A DNA stretch of 53,648 nucleotides from JBBIMP01 sp037444305 (GTDB taxonomy: Bacteria; Acidobacteriota; UBA6911), in NCBI GenBank assembly GCA_037444305.1, contig JBBIMP010000037.1:1-53648 (forward strand), written 5' to 3'. The translations under genes were made by a program, and so were the position numbers. Every line of letters starts with the position of its first letter. Within the stretch, counting starts at the first letter, position 1. The notes under the pieces are model-generated. The model was not told the DNA's origin, did not search any database, and saw only the letters and a program-made list of their open reading frames with translations. Shown one piece after another: positions 24,151-32,503 of the stretch.

Positions 24151-27100
24151 TCACGTCCTCACCAGCAGCTCCTGCCGCCACTCGCCCAGGCCGCCGATCG
24201 GCCGCAGCATCATCTGTTCATCGGTGTAATGGTTGAGCTGAATGGCGTTGGCCGGGCATTCGCCCGTGCACGTGCCGCAGCCCTGGCACTGGGCCGAATC
24301 GATCCACGCGGCCCCTCCCAGGCCGCCGACCCCGATCCGCCCCTCCCGTTCGACCACCTGCGGAATGGCGAAAGGGCAGGTCCTGGTGCAAGTGAGGCAG
24401 CCTACGCACTTGTCCGGGTCCACCTCGGCGACGACGCCCCCCAGCCAGAGCGAATCCTGGGAAAGAAAAGTGAGGGCGCGGGCCGCCGCTGCCAGCGCGT
24501 GGCTGATACTCTCTTCGATGAACTTGGGGTAGTGCGCCATGCCGGCGAGGAAGATGCCTTCCCGCATGAAGTCCATCGGCCGGAGCTTCAGTTGCGCCTC
24601 TTCGAAAAAGCCCTCGCCGCAGAGCGGAATCCTGAGCAGGGAGGCGAGCTCCTTCGTCCCCTCGGCCGGCGCGACGGCCATGCTCAGCGGGACGAGTTCG
24701 GCCGGGATGTCCAGCCGGCGGTCCATGATCAGGTCCTTCACCCGGACCACCACACGCTTGCCCTGGGGAATGACCTCGGGCGGCTGCTCGTCGGTGTACC
24801 GGATGAACACGACCCCGAGGCGGCGGGCCTCGTTGAAAAACTCTTCCCGGAAGCCGTAGGTCACGATGTTCTTGTACAGCACCGTCACGCGGCACGCGGG
24901 ATTGAAAAGCTTGAGCCGGATGACGTTCTTCATCGTGAACGTGCAGCAGATGCGCGAGCAGTAGTCGGGCATCCCTTCCTCGCGCACGCACTGGATCACC
25001 ACCACATCCTTCAGCGCGGTGACCTTCTCCGGGTGGTGGATGATCATCTCCTCGAGTTCGCGCTGGGTGATGACTTTCGTCATCTCCAGCAGGCGGTTGC
25101 CCCGGGCCTCGCGGCCGCCGGTGGCTACAATGGTCACGCCGTGCTGAATGGTGAAGCGCCCGTCGGGGCGGTTGGGCCGGTTGGTGGCCAGCTCCGTGAC
25201 GAAATGGCCCACGTGGCCCGAGTGCCCGACCACCTCGGTGCGCATGTGGGTGACGATGCGTTGGTGGGACCGGACGCGGTTCACGAGGTCCCGCAGGAGG
25301 CGCTGGGGATTGTACCCTTCGGCCACGTAGTAGAGGTCCATCAGGTTTCCCCCGAGCCGCTCGGCCCGGTCGATCAGGTGGACATCGTAACCGCTGTCGG
25401 CGATGGCCAGCGCCGCCGTCATGCCGGAGGCGCCCCCCCCTATGACCAGGGCAGCCGGGACGCAGGGCATCTTTTCCTTGTAAATGGGCTTGGCCGCCAT
25501 CACGCGGCCCACGGCCACACGCACCAGCTCGAGCGCCTTCCGGTTGGCCAGCTCCGGCTGGTTCAGGTGGACGCGGGTGCACTGCTCCCGCAGATTGACC
25601 AGTTCCAGCAGGTAGGGATTGATGCCCGCCCTGCGCACCACCCGCTGGAACAGCGAGTCGTGGGTCCGGTTGCTGCAGGCGGCAATCACCACACGGTTCA
25701 GGTTCTCGGCGACGATCCGCTGCTGAAGCCGCTCCAGGGCCTCGTCAAAGCAGGCATATTCGGCCGCTTCCGCCACGGCGACATTCGTCCAGCGGCCGGC
25801 CTGCCGCACAAGCGCCGCAACGTCGATGTGCTCGCCGATCGTCCGGCCGCAGGAACAGGCAAACACGCCCACGCGCGGAGTTTCGCCCTCCTGGTGGCGC
25901 TCGGGCGGAAATGCGTCGGTCGAGAGAAACGGCCAGGCCCGGGTGAAGGTGTGCGTGTGCAGGCGGTCGTTCAGCAGGCGCATCACCTCGGCCGCTGCGC
26001 CGCTGGCGTCAATGATCGTCTCCACGATCTCCTTCGGCGAGGAGAACGCGCCGCAAACGAAAATCCCGGGCCGCGTGGTCTGCAGGGGCGCGAACTTGTC
26101 GGTCTGGCAGAAGCCGTGCTGGTTCAGCTCGATTTTCAGGATGTCGGCCAGACGGCCCGCCGCCTCGGGCGGCCGCAGGCCCGTGGCCAGCACGACCATG
26201 TCGAAGCGCTCCTCCTTCAGCCGCCCGTCCGATTCGGCGTACTGCAGGAGAAGATCGTGCGTGGCCGGGTCCTCCTGCACGGCGGAGACGCGGCAGCGGT
26301 GGTACTGCACGCCGTGGTCATCCCGCGCGCTCTCGAAATACTTGTGGTACTCCTTGTTGAAGGCCCGCTCGTCCATCATGAAGACGCCGCAGCTCACGTC
26401 CTCGCCAAGCCTCTGCTTGGCCAGGATGGCCTCCTTGGTCGCATACATGCAGCAGATCGACGAGCAGTATGCGTTGGCCTGGTCGCGGCTCCCGATGCAC
26501 TGCAGCCAGGCGATCGAGCGGGGGCGCTTCTGGTCGGAGGGGCGGACCACCACCCCTTCCGTGGGGCCCGAGCGGCTGGCGAGCCGCTCGTACTGCATCG
26601 CCTGCAGCACGTTGGGGTAGCGGCCGAAGCCCAGCTCCCCGAGCTCCGAAGGATCGTAGCTCTGGAAGCCCAGGGCCAGGATAATGGCCCCGACCTCAAC
26701 GGTCAGCAGCCGCGGGTGCTCATCGAGGTTGATCGCCTTGGTGGGGCACAGCGGCTCGCACTTGCGGCAGTCGTCGCAGTACGGGCCCCGGTCGATGCCG
26801 TAGGCGTCTGGGGCCGCGCGCGCCGAAACCTTGTAGGCGGCCTTGCGCGTGGACATCCCGAGCTGGTAGCTGCTCGGGAGCTCCACCGGACAGACGTCGG
26901 AGCAGATCCCGCAGTTGACGCACCGGGCCACGTCCACGTGCCGCGGCTCCTGCCGCAGAAGCACCGTGAAGTCTCCCGCCTCCCCCTCGACCTCCATCAT
27001 GTTGGTCTGGGTGAGAATTTCTATGTTGGGATGCTGATTGTGCTGTATGTATGCCGGTGAAATGGACGGCCGGGTGCAGCCGTAGCCGTGATCCGATGTG

Positions 27101-27306
27101 CCCCGGCACAGGACGCAGTCGTGCTGCGGGAACATGTAGCCGAGCTGCGCAACGCGGCCGCCGAGGCAGGGTGTCTGTTCGACCAGATAAACCTTCAGGC
27201 CGGCATCCGCCAGATCGAGCGCCGCCCGCATGCCGCCGATGCCGCCGCCGACAACCAACACTGCGGCCGGCTGCGTCCGGATCGGCCGCTGATCTGCGTA
27301 AAACAT
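24151..27306 (-). CDS. hdrA: HdrA-like flavoprotein with two FAD domains, without GltD insert
   Basis: 1,051 residues behind GGGGGGAG. N-terminal FAD domain GGGIGG at 20-25; then PQHDCVLC in place of the PTNDCAMC of its paralogues, and an extra YGCTRPS stretch. Two ferredoxin motifs close together (Cys129-Cys139 and Cys177-Cys187), where hdrA1 and hdrA2 have about 500 inserted residues. The middle has GSRDQANAYCSSICCMY and GVFACSCGRT; a second FAD site GGGASG follows. The C-terminal ferredoxin motifs are at 967-978 and 1007-1018. This doubled HdrA form is found in several anaerobes. First gene of the minus-strand operon, with mvhD3 next. Confidence 0.9.
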   Translation of the reverse strand: MFYADQRPIRTQPAAVLVVGGGIGGMRAALDLADAGLKVYLVEQTPCLGGRVAQLGYMFPQHDCVLCRGTSDHGYGCTRPSISPAYIQHNQHPNIEILTQTNMMEVEGEAGDFTVLLRQEPRHVDVARCVNCGICSDVCPVELPSSYQLGMSTRKAAYKVSARAAPDAYGIDRGPYCDDCRKCEPLCPTKAINLDEHPRLLTVEVGAIILALGFQSYDPSELGELGFGRYPNVLQAMQYERLASRSGPTEGVVVRPSDQKRPRSIAWLQCIGSRDQANAYCSSICCMYATKEAILAKQRLGEDVSCGVFMMDERAFNKEYHKYFESARDDHGVQYHRCRVSAVQEDPATHDLLLQYAESDGRLKEERFDMVVLATGLRPPEAAGRLADILKIELNQHGFCQTDKFAPLQTTRPGIFVCGAFSSPKEIVETIIDASGAAAEVMRLLNDRLHTHTFTRAWPFLSTDAFPPERHQEGETPRVGVFACSCGRTIGEHIDVAALVRQAGRWTNVAVAEAAEYACFDEALERLQQRIVAENLNRVVIAACSNRTHDSLFQRVVRRAGINPYLLELVNLREQCTRVHLNQPELANRKALELVRVAVGRVMAAKPIYKEKMPCVPAALVIGGGASGMTAALAIADSGYDVHLIDRAERLGGNLMDLYYVAEGYNPQRLLRDLVNRVRSHQRIVTHMRTEVVGHSGHVGHFVTELATNRPNRPDGRFTIQHGVTIVATGGREARGNRLLEMTKVITQRELEEMIIHHPEKVTALKDVVVIQCVREEGMPDYCSRICCTFTMKNVIRLKLFNPACRVTVLYKNIVTYGFREEFFNEARRLGVVFIRYTDEQPPEVIPQGKRVVVRVKDLIMDRRLDIPAELVPLSMAVAPAEGTKELASLLRIPLCGEGFFEEAQLKLRPMDFMREGIFLAGMAHYPKFIEESISHALAAAARALTFLSQDSLWLGGVVAEVDPDKCVGCLTCTRTCPFAIPQVVEREGRIGVGGLGGAAWIDSAQCQGCGTCTGECPANAIQLNHYTDEQMMLRPIGGLGEWRQELLVRT

Positions 27307-27393
27307 GCTCCCCCCAAAAACATCCTGTCCAACAGTGGCTCAAAAAACATGCAAGTCTCCCCAACTGCCGGGGGGTTGCAAGCGCAAAACAAT

Positions 27394-27422
27394 ATTGTAT
27401 CAGTATTTCTCCCACGCATCGA
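27394..27422 (-). promoter_or_regulatory. Possible promoter of the hdrA3-led operon
   Basis: In the 213-bp divergent spacer (27307-27519) the minus strand reads TGATACAAT, an extended -10 (27399-27394), about 90 bp before the hdrA3 start. The -35 region TCGATG at 17 bp is poor. The spacer also contains the plus-strand ribosome binding site of the metallopeptidase gene. A weak prediction. Confidence 0.35.
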
Positions 27423-27519
27423 CCCTGCCGCTGACATCCCCGCAGATGGGGCTCCCGCCGGCGCCCGCATTCCGTGTATCTTGAAAGTCTTGGCCCACCC
27501 GTTCGCGGAGGAGGAAATC

Positions 27520-28377
27520 ATGCCATCACGCAGGCTCGCAGGCTTGACCGTGCATTTCGATCGCGCAGATGCGGGCTCCGCCGGCCTGGTCGCCGAGGCC
27601 TGCAGGCGGACCGTAGAGCTTGCCCGGCTTCACTGGGGTCTCAGCCTTCCGGGGGGCTGCCAGGTGCACCTGATGACGGGCTGGCTGAGCTTCGCCTTCC
27701 ATGCCGCCCCCTGGCACTGGCTGCCCTACCTGGTTCTGACCCTCCCGTTCTGGGCCCGCAGGGAGGCCGGGGTGTGGCCCTATGCCGGCGGCTGGGCCCA
27801 GAGGTTCGGCCGCCGACGCGCCGTGGGCGTCAAACCTCCCCGCCTGCTGGCGCTCAGCGACAGGAGCCTCGGCGCCGGGCTCTTCGAGAGCGAAGAAGAC
27901 CTGGAACAAAAAGTCCAGCAGATCGCCTGCCACGAACTGATGCACGCGCACACCGACCACCTGAAGCTGCCGACCTGGCTGCACGAGGGTCTGGCCATGG
28001 TGACCGTCGACCTTTTCGCAGGCCGCCGGACAGTAAAACAGGAGACGCTCGGCTTGCTCGATTCTGACGATGTGGAATGCGTCCGCGGGCGCGGGTATCC
28101 GGGCGCTGCCCGGGACCCGGAGGGGCTGGTCCGGCTTTACGCACGCGGCTACTGGGTCACCCGCTATCTGGCCGCTACCTGCCCCGCAGACCTGAGAAAA
28201 GTGCTGGCGAAGCCCCTGCGCGCACAGGAGCTGGAAGGTATGCTGGCGGCCGCTCTTGGCCTGGAGCGCGGATCCTTCTGGCGCGAACTCCTGCCCCGGG
28301 TGCGGCAGAGCTATCTCTGGAACGCCGCACTCGGCGCCTCCCTCAATACCGGCGCCGGTGAAACCGAAAAAGGATAG
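27520..28377 (+). CDS. HExxH zinc metallopeptidase-like protein (peptidase MA type)
   Basis: 285 residues from the ATG at 27520 behind GGAGGAGG. The zinc motif is HELMH in CHELMHAHTDH at about 142-152, followed by WLHEGLA, whose Glu is the third ligand in peptidase MA/M48-like folds. A hydrophobic stretch WHWLPYLVLTLPFW lies at about 67-80, and there is no signal peptide. Divergent from hdrA3. The C-terminal part is helical without further motif. Substrate unknown. An upstream open frame exists but lacks a ribosome binding site, so the later start was chosen. Confidence 0.75.
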   Translation: MPSRRLAGLTVHFDRADAGSAGLVAEACRRTVELARLHWGLSLPGGCQVHLMTGWLSFAFHAAPWHWLPYLVLTLPFWARREAGVWPYAGGWAQRFGRRRAVGVKPPRLLALSDRSLGAGLFESEEDLEQKVQQIACHELMHAHTDHLKLPTWLHEGLAMVTVDLFAGRRTVKQETLGLLDSDDVECVRGRGYPGAARDPEGLVRLYARGYWVTRYLAATCPADLRKVLAKPLRAQELEGMLAAALGLERGSFWRELLPRVRQSYLWNAALGASLNTGAGETEKG

Positions 28378-28385
28378 CTCCCCAA

Positions 28386-28769
28386 TCAGATCGCCGGGCC
28401 ATCGGATTCGGGCCCGGAGAACCAGGGGTGTGAACCGGCACTCTCTGCAAAAGTGCTTATCCGCGTGGTCCCAACAAACTCCCTCCCTCGCGACACGGCT
28501 CCGCCCGTGCCGCAGCAGTTTTCGGCCGCCCCCCCGCCGGAGGCAAAGACGGGTAGGCGCGCGCAGAGACGGTTCCGGGGCAGATCGGTCGGGGAAAAAT
28601 CCAGGGCGCCTGCCTGCTGCAGTTCGCTCACCAGCCGCGGCGTCCGCAGGTAAGAGCTCGAAACCACCCAGGCGCCCCACATCAGGATCACCGCTGTCCC
28701 CACAGCCGATATCAGGAGGAGAACCTTCAGCGCGGATTTCGGGGCCCTGGATCTACTCATCCACTTCAT
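28386..28769 (-). CDS. Short single-pass membrane protein overlapping the end of rnc
   Basis: 127 residues from the ATG at 28769, overlapping the last 17 bases of rnc; ATG 28760 is also possible. One membrane segment (ALKVLLLISAVGTAVILMWG) and then RTPRLVSELQQAGALDFS. That stretch recalls the region just before the glycosyltransferase domain of monofunctional peptidoglycan transglycosylases, but what follows is Gly/Ala/Ser-rich with no GT51 motif. It may be the truncated or frameshifted start of such a gene, or an unrelated small protein. Tight coupling with rnc suggests it is or was translated. Confidence 0.4.
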   Translation of the reverse strand: MKWMSRSRAPKSALKVLLLISAVGTAVILMWGAWVVSSSYLRTPRLVSELQQAGALDFSPTDLPRNRLCARLPVFASGGGAAENCCGTGGAVSRGREFVGTTRISTFAESAGSHPWFSGPESDGPAI

Positions 28770-29517
28770 TGCCTGCCCGCGAGTCATCCTGATTCTGCTT
28801 CAGTGTCTTCAGCGCGAGGCGCGCGGCTTCCTGTTGCGCTTCCTTCTTCGAGGTGCCCGAAGACCTGCAGGTCACCCGGTCGCCGATCCTCACCTCCACC
28901 ACGAAAACCTTTTTGTGGTCGGGGCCCACCTCATCCACGACTTCGTACTGGGGCTCGGGGAGCGCGACCTCGTGCAGGTATTCCTGCAGTGCCGACTTGA
29001 AATCCCCGCCGATCAGCCGGGCGCGGTCCAGCTCCTCTATAACCGGGCCCATGTGCGTCTCGAACACCGCCGCGGCCGCATCGATGCCGCCATCCAGGTA
29101 GACGGCGCCGAGGATGGCCTCGCAGGCATCCACCAGGATCGCCCGCTTTCGCCGCCCGCCCGTCTTCTCTTCGCCGCGGCCCAGCCGCAGGTGATCACCG
29201 AGCCTGAGCCCCTCCGCCACGCCCACGATGTTCGCGGAGCTGACCAGGTAAGCCTTGATCCGGCTCAATTCGCCTTCCGTGAGACTGGGATAGCTGTTGT
29301 AGATTCTGGCGCTTACCAAAAAACCCAGGACCGCGTCCCCAAGAAACTCCAGGGATTCGTTGTTCTGCAGACCGGCTTCATCGCTCTCGTTGACGAACGA
29401 GCGGTGGGTCAAGGCAGTCTGCAGCAGGCCGGGATTTTTGAAAGCGTAGCCCAGCAGAGATTCGAGCGTAGCCTCGCCCTGCGCCCTTCCGGATTCCTCG
29501 TTGCCCGAAGCTCTCAT
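28753..29517 (-). CDS. rnc: Ribonuclease III
   Basis: 254 residues. The RNase III signature NESLEFLGDAVLGFL, with its acidic metal ligands, lies at about 53-67, and the second acidic site is DACEAILGAVYLDGG at about 129-143. A C-terminal double-stranded RNA-binding domain starts near residue 175 (DFKSALQEYLHE) and ends with KEAQQEAARLALKTL. It cuts double-stranded RNA in rRNA maturation and mRNA turnover. It is followed by an overlapping small membrane-protein gene, and about 60 bp separate its start from the TPR gene upstream. Confidence 0.95.
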   Translation of the reverse strand: MRASGNEESGRAQGEATLESLLGYAFKNPGLLQTALTHRSFVNESDEAGLQNNESLEFLGDAVLGFLVSARIYNSYPSLTEGELSRIKAYLVSSANIVGVAEGLRLGDHLRLGRGEEKTGGRRKRAILVDACEAILGAVYLDGGIDAAAAVFETHMGPVIEELDRARLIGGDFKSALQEYLHEVALPEPQYEVVDEVGPDHKKVFVVEVRIGDRVTCRSSGTSKKEAQQEAARLALKTLKQNQDDSRAGNEVDE

Positions 29518-29579
29518 ATCCGGCCGTTTCTCGCGCCCCTTACCGGGCGCAGTATGAGCCGTGCCTTCCCGGGAGAGCC

Positions 29580-30743
29580 TCAGGGCAGTCCCAGTTCCTT
29601 CTTCGCCCTGGCAATCACTTCCTCCAGCCCGTCGAGCGAGTTGTTGTGCTTGCCCTTGTAGATATCCTCGAGCAGGGTCCGCGCGTTCTGGGCGAGGGCC
29701 CCGTTCACCGCCACGGCTTTGGCGAGCGAGGACTCCGCCCCCTCGTAGTTGTTCAGGATGGCGTAGGTGAAGCCGAGGCCGTAGAGCGTCAGGTCATCGG
29801 CGGGCATGTACTCCAGCGCCTTCTTGAACGGGGCGACCGATTTCTCCGCCTGCACTTTCTTCACCCCCAGGTCCTTGGCTTCCTGCGCGCGGAAGAAGCT
29901 GACAAATCCCAGCGTGGAGAAATTGGATCCCAGCATGGTGGCCTTGGCCTGCTGCCACTGTTCCTCCGTGGCTTGCGGCGGTTTGTCCATGCCTCCCAGC
30001 AGTTCGAGCGCCTTCAAGGCATGCGCTTCCGCCCGATCGACACGGTTGCGCTGCACGTAGGCCCCTCCCAATTCCGTCATCAGGATGTAGTTGTCTTGCC
30101 AGAGGGTCAGGCATTTTTCGCCGTATTCCTCCATCAGCCCGACGTTGTCCAGCTGCCTCCCGATGAAGGCCATGTCCTGATAGGCCAGGGCCGTCAAACG
30201 CGAATTCGGGTACGTCCCGGCAAACTCCTCCACGAGCTTCCTTTTTTCTTCGAGGTTCTGAGAGGCCCGGAACTGTTCGAACGCCGCCAGCTCTTCCGGC
30301 CCCGGCCCGGCCGGGGCCTCGGCGGCTTGCTGCTCGGCTTCGGCGCCGCGGCGCAGTTTGTATTCGATGAGCAGGCTCTGCGGCCCCATGGGGATCGTCG
30401 CCGAACCGGTCATCGAATCGCCGGCCAGGACGAATTTGGCCACGACCGTGATCGTGTTCTGCCGCAGGGTCATATCCCACTTGGCCTCGACCCGGTCGTT
30501 TTTGAGGGTGACTTCCTTGAAGGGAATCATGCTGCGCCCGTCCAGCCCCGAGATCGAGCCCGTGTAGCCCTTCGCCTGCGCCTCGAAGATGGCCACGGCG
30601 GGCGCCTCCCCGCGCGGGTTCTGCATGGTCCCGCTCCAGCGCCCGGCAAGCGGGTCCTGCGCCTGCGCCGCGCCGGCCGCCAGGCACACCGACAACGAAA
30701 CAAAGATGATCGCCGAGCCGACCAATATCCTCGTGGTATTCAT
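29580..30743 (-). CDS. Exported protein with N-terminal beta domain and TPR-like repeats
   Basis: 387 residues from the ATG at 30743 (GGAG 10 nt upstream). A signal peptide ends near AAQAQDPLAG. Residues 28-135 form a beta-sandwich-like domain with LAGRWSGTM and later GSATIPMGPQ, the kind of lipocalin-like or DUF domain often attached to secreted bacterial proteins. From about 150 the helical repeats begin (TPR or Sel1-like pairs such as LTALAYQDMAFIGRQLD and LYGLGFTYAILNNYEGAESSLAKAV). No catalytic residues stand out. Probably periplasmic or outer-membrane associated scaffold. I do not recognise the specific family. Confidence 0.7.
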   Translation of the reverse strand: MNTTRILVGSAIIFVSLSVCLAAGAAQAQDPLAGRWSGTMQNPRGEAPAVAIFEAQAKGYTGSISGLDGRSMIPFKEVTLKNDRVEAKWDMTLRQNTITVVAKFVLAGDSMTGSATIPMGPQSLLIEYKLRRGAEAEQQAAEAPAGPGPEELAAFEQFRASQNLEEKRKLVEEFAGTYPNSRLTALAYQDMAFIGRQLDNVGLMEEYGEKCLTLWQDNYILMTELGGAYVQRNRVDRAEAHALKALELLGGMDKPPQATEEQWQQAKATMLGSNFSTLGFVSFFRAQEAKDLGVKKVQAEKSVAPFKKALEYMPADDLTLYGLGFTYAILNNYEGAESSLAKAVAVNGALAQNARTLLEDIYKGKHNNSLDGLEEVIARAKKELGLP

Positions 30744-30811
30744 GGTTTTGTCTCCAGGTAAAATGCCGATCTTGCTTCCTGCCGCCTTTTCCGTGGATTT
30801 CGTCTTCCACC

Positions 30812-30844
30812 ACTGAGGCGCCAAGACGGAAGGATTCACCAAGA
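30812..30844. repeat. CCAAG-type dispersed repeat
   Basis: The spacer between two minus-strand genes reads CTGAGGCGCCAAGACGGAAG, then GATTCACCAAGACGG. The units resemble those at 6385-6430, which supports a lineage-specific intergenic repeat. Function unknown. Confidence 0.35.
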
Positions 30845-32458
30845 CGGCTCGAGTTGCATGCGTGCGGCCGTCTCCTGCATTAATTCGCCCTGCCGCGGCG
30901 GGTCTTTTCTCATTTCCTCGAGGGCGCGCCGGGCCGCTTCGGCCGCGCCGCGCAGATCTCCCTTCAAGGCGAGGGCTTTTTCGTATTCCTGCGCGGCCCG
31001 CCCGGAATCGCCCTCCACCAGAAATATGTTGCCCCTTCTCACCAGCGACCACGCCCGGAGCCACTGCTGCTCCCCCGCCTGCGCGGCGGCGTCTGCATAA
31101 AGCTGCAGCGCCCGCTCCAGATTCTGCGCCTGCCCCGCGGCCTGCGCCAGGCCAAACAGGGCGTTGGCGTTCCGCGGGTCGTCTTTCAAGACCTCCTCGA
31201 GCAACGCCTCCGCTTCGGAAAAGCTGCGGGCCAGCAGGAGGGCGTTGGCCCGTTCGAGCTTCTCCCTGGTTTCGGCCAGCCGCCTGGCCCCGGCAGATTC
31301 CGCCTCCGCCTCCCTCTTTTGGAGCGCAGTCAATTCGGCGGCCAGCGCCTCCATCTCGCCGTCGCGCCGCTTCTCCCGCTCCCAGCTGATCCCCTCCACC
31401 AGCGCCAGGAAGACCCCCGTGATCGAGCCCTCCGCTCTTTCGAAGCGCCCCAGCGCCTCGAAGAAGTAAGGCGCCAGCACGAGCCCTTCCTCGTAGGCGC
31501 GGACGAGCTGGGCCTGGGCCTGACTTCCGGGCCAGCGCTCGAGCCTGATCTCCGCGGCCCGGATCAGCGACTCTCCCAGGAGCAGGTGGAAGTCCGCCCG
31601 GACATGCGGCTGGACGCGCGCCTTGGCGCCGGCACTCTGCAGGAACGGCCTCTCCTCGGGAAGGTAGGCCGTGTACTTGACCACCAGCGGGTCGATCAGG
31701 AAATGCAGATATTCGTGGCGCACCGAGCGCAGCGGCCTGCCCGGCCCGGCGCTGGGTCCGACGACGAGATAGTATTCATCGCCGGTGTTGCGCGCGTTCA
31801 CCACGCCGAAAGCGTTCAGCAGATCGGGCAGGAAATTCACCTTTCGGTCGAAGGCCACCCGTGCCTCCGTCCTGAAGTAGGCCAGCGTGTCCACGATCAT
31901 GCCTCGGATCAGCGGCCGGTAGGCCGCCGCCTCCCGGTCGTAAGCCGGGCGTGTTTCCTCCCAGAGGCGCGCGAGTCCCCGCTGGAGCCACAGGTCCTTC
32001 AGGAGGTTCTCGAATCCCCTCAGTCCGCGCGCTTCCTCCGGCAGGCCGGACTCGGCTGCCGGAGGCTGGAATCCGGGTGGCGGGCCCATGTGCAGCGCGA
32101 GAGACAGGTACCGCGCTTGCTGGCGCAGGTCGTCCTCTCCCCGGCCGCGGTCCAGGTAGAAGGTCCGCAGCCGACCGGCGACCTCATCGTCAAGCCCCGC
32201 CGCCCAGGCGCGCGCGGCGGCCCTGGGGCTCTCCGGCGCGGCCCCGCCGGCGTCCAGGTCGAAGCCCGCAGCATTGATCGCCGCCATGACGGCGAACACT
32301 CTCGCGTCGCTGGCGAAGCGTATGTTGACCAGGTCCTCCACCTGCTGCCCGGCCGCGCCGGCCGGCAGCAGGGCGAGAACGAGCGCGGCGCGCAGGACCG
32401 GCATGTACAGCCCCGTGTGTCCTGTTGCGCCTGTCCGGCGCGCCCTCTTTGCCGTCAT
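30836..32458 (-). CDS. Exported HExxH protein with C-terminal TPR repeats
   Basis: 540 residues; the ATG at 32458 has AAAGG 5 nt upstream, although ATG 32404 would give a shorter signal peptide. The hydrophobic export segment is VLRAALVLALLPAGAAGQQ. A zinc-type motif HEYLH (VRHEYLHFLIDP) lies near residue 250, in a helical domain with MIVDTLAYFRTEARV before it. From about 400 TPR-like units follow (DPRNANALFGLAQAAGQ, WSLVRRGNIFLVEGDSGRAA). Likely a periplasmic peptidase-like protein; a third zinc ligand is not obvious, so activity is uncertain. It neighbours another TPR protein and an M14 peptidase. Confidence 0.7.
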   Translation of the reverse strand: MTAKRARRTGATGHTGLYMPVLRAALVLALLPAGAAGQQVEDLVNIRFASDARVFAVMAAINAAGFDLDAGGAAPESPRAAARAWAAGLDDEVAGRLRTFYLDRGRGEDDLRQQARYLSLALHMGPPPGFQPPAAESGLPEEARGLRGFENLLKDLWLQRGLARLWEETRPAYDREAAAYRPLIRGMIVDTLAYFRTEARVAFDRKVNFLPDLLNAFGVVNARNTGDEYYLVVGPSAGPGRPLRSVRHEYLHFLIDPLVVKYTAYLPEERPFLQSAGAKARVQPHVRADFHLLLGESLIRAAEIRLERWPGSQAQAQLVRAYEEGLVLAPYFFEALGRFERAEGSITGVFLALVEGISWEREKRRDGEMEALAAELTALQKREAEAESAGARRLAETREKLERANALLLARSFSEAEALLEEVLKDDPRNANALFGLAQAAGQAQNLERALQLYADAAAQAGEQQWLRAWSLVRRGNIFLVEGDSGRAAQEYEKALALKGDLRGAAEAARRALEEMRKDPPRQGELMQETAARMQLEPSW

Positions 32459-32503
32459 ATGACCTTTCGCCGTGCCCCCGCCGTAGGACTGCCTGGTGGC
32501 GGA

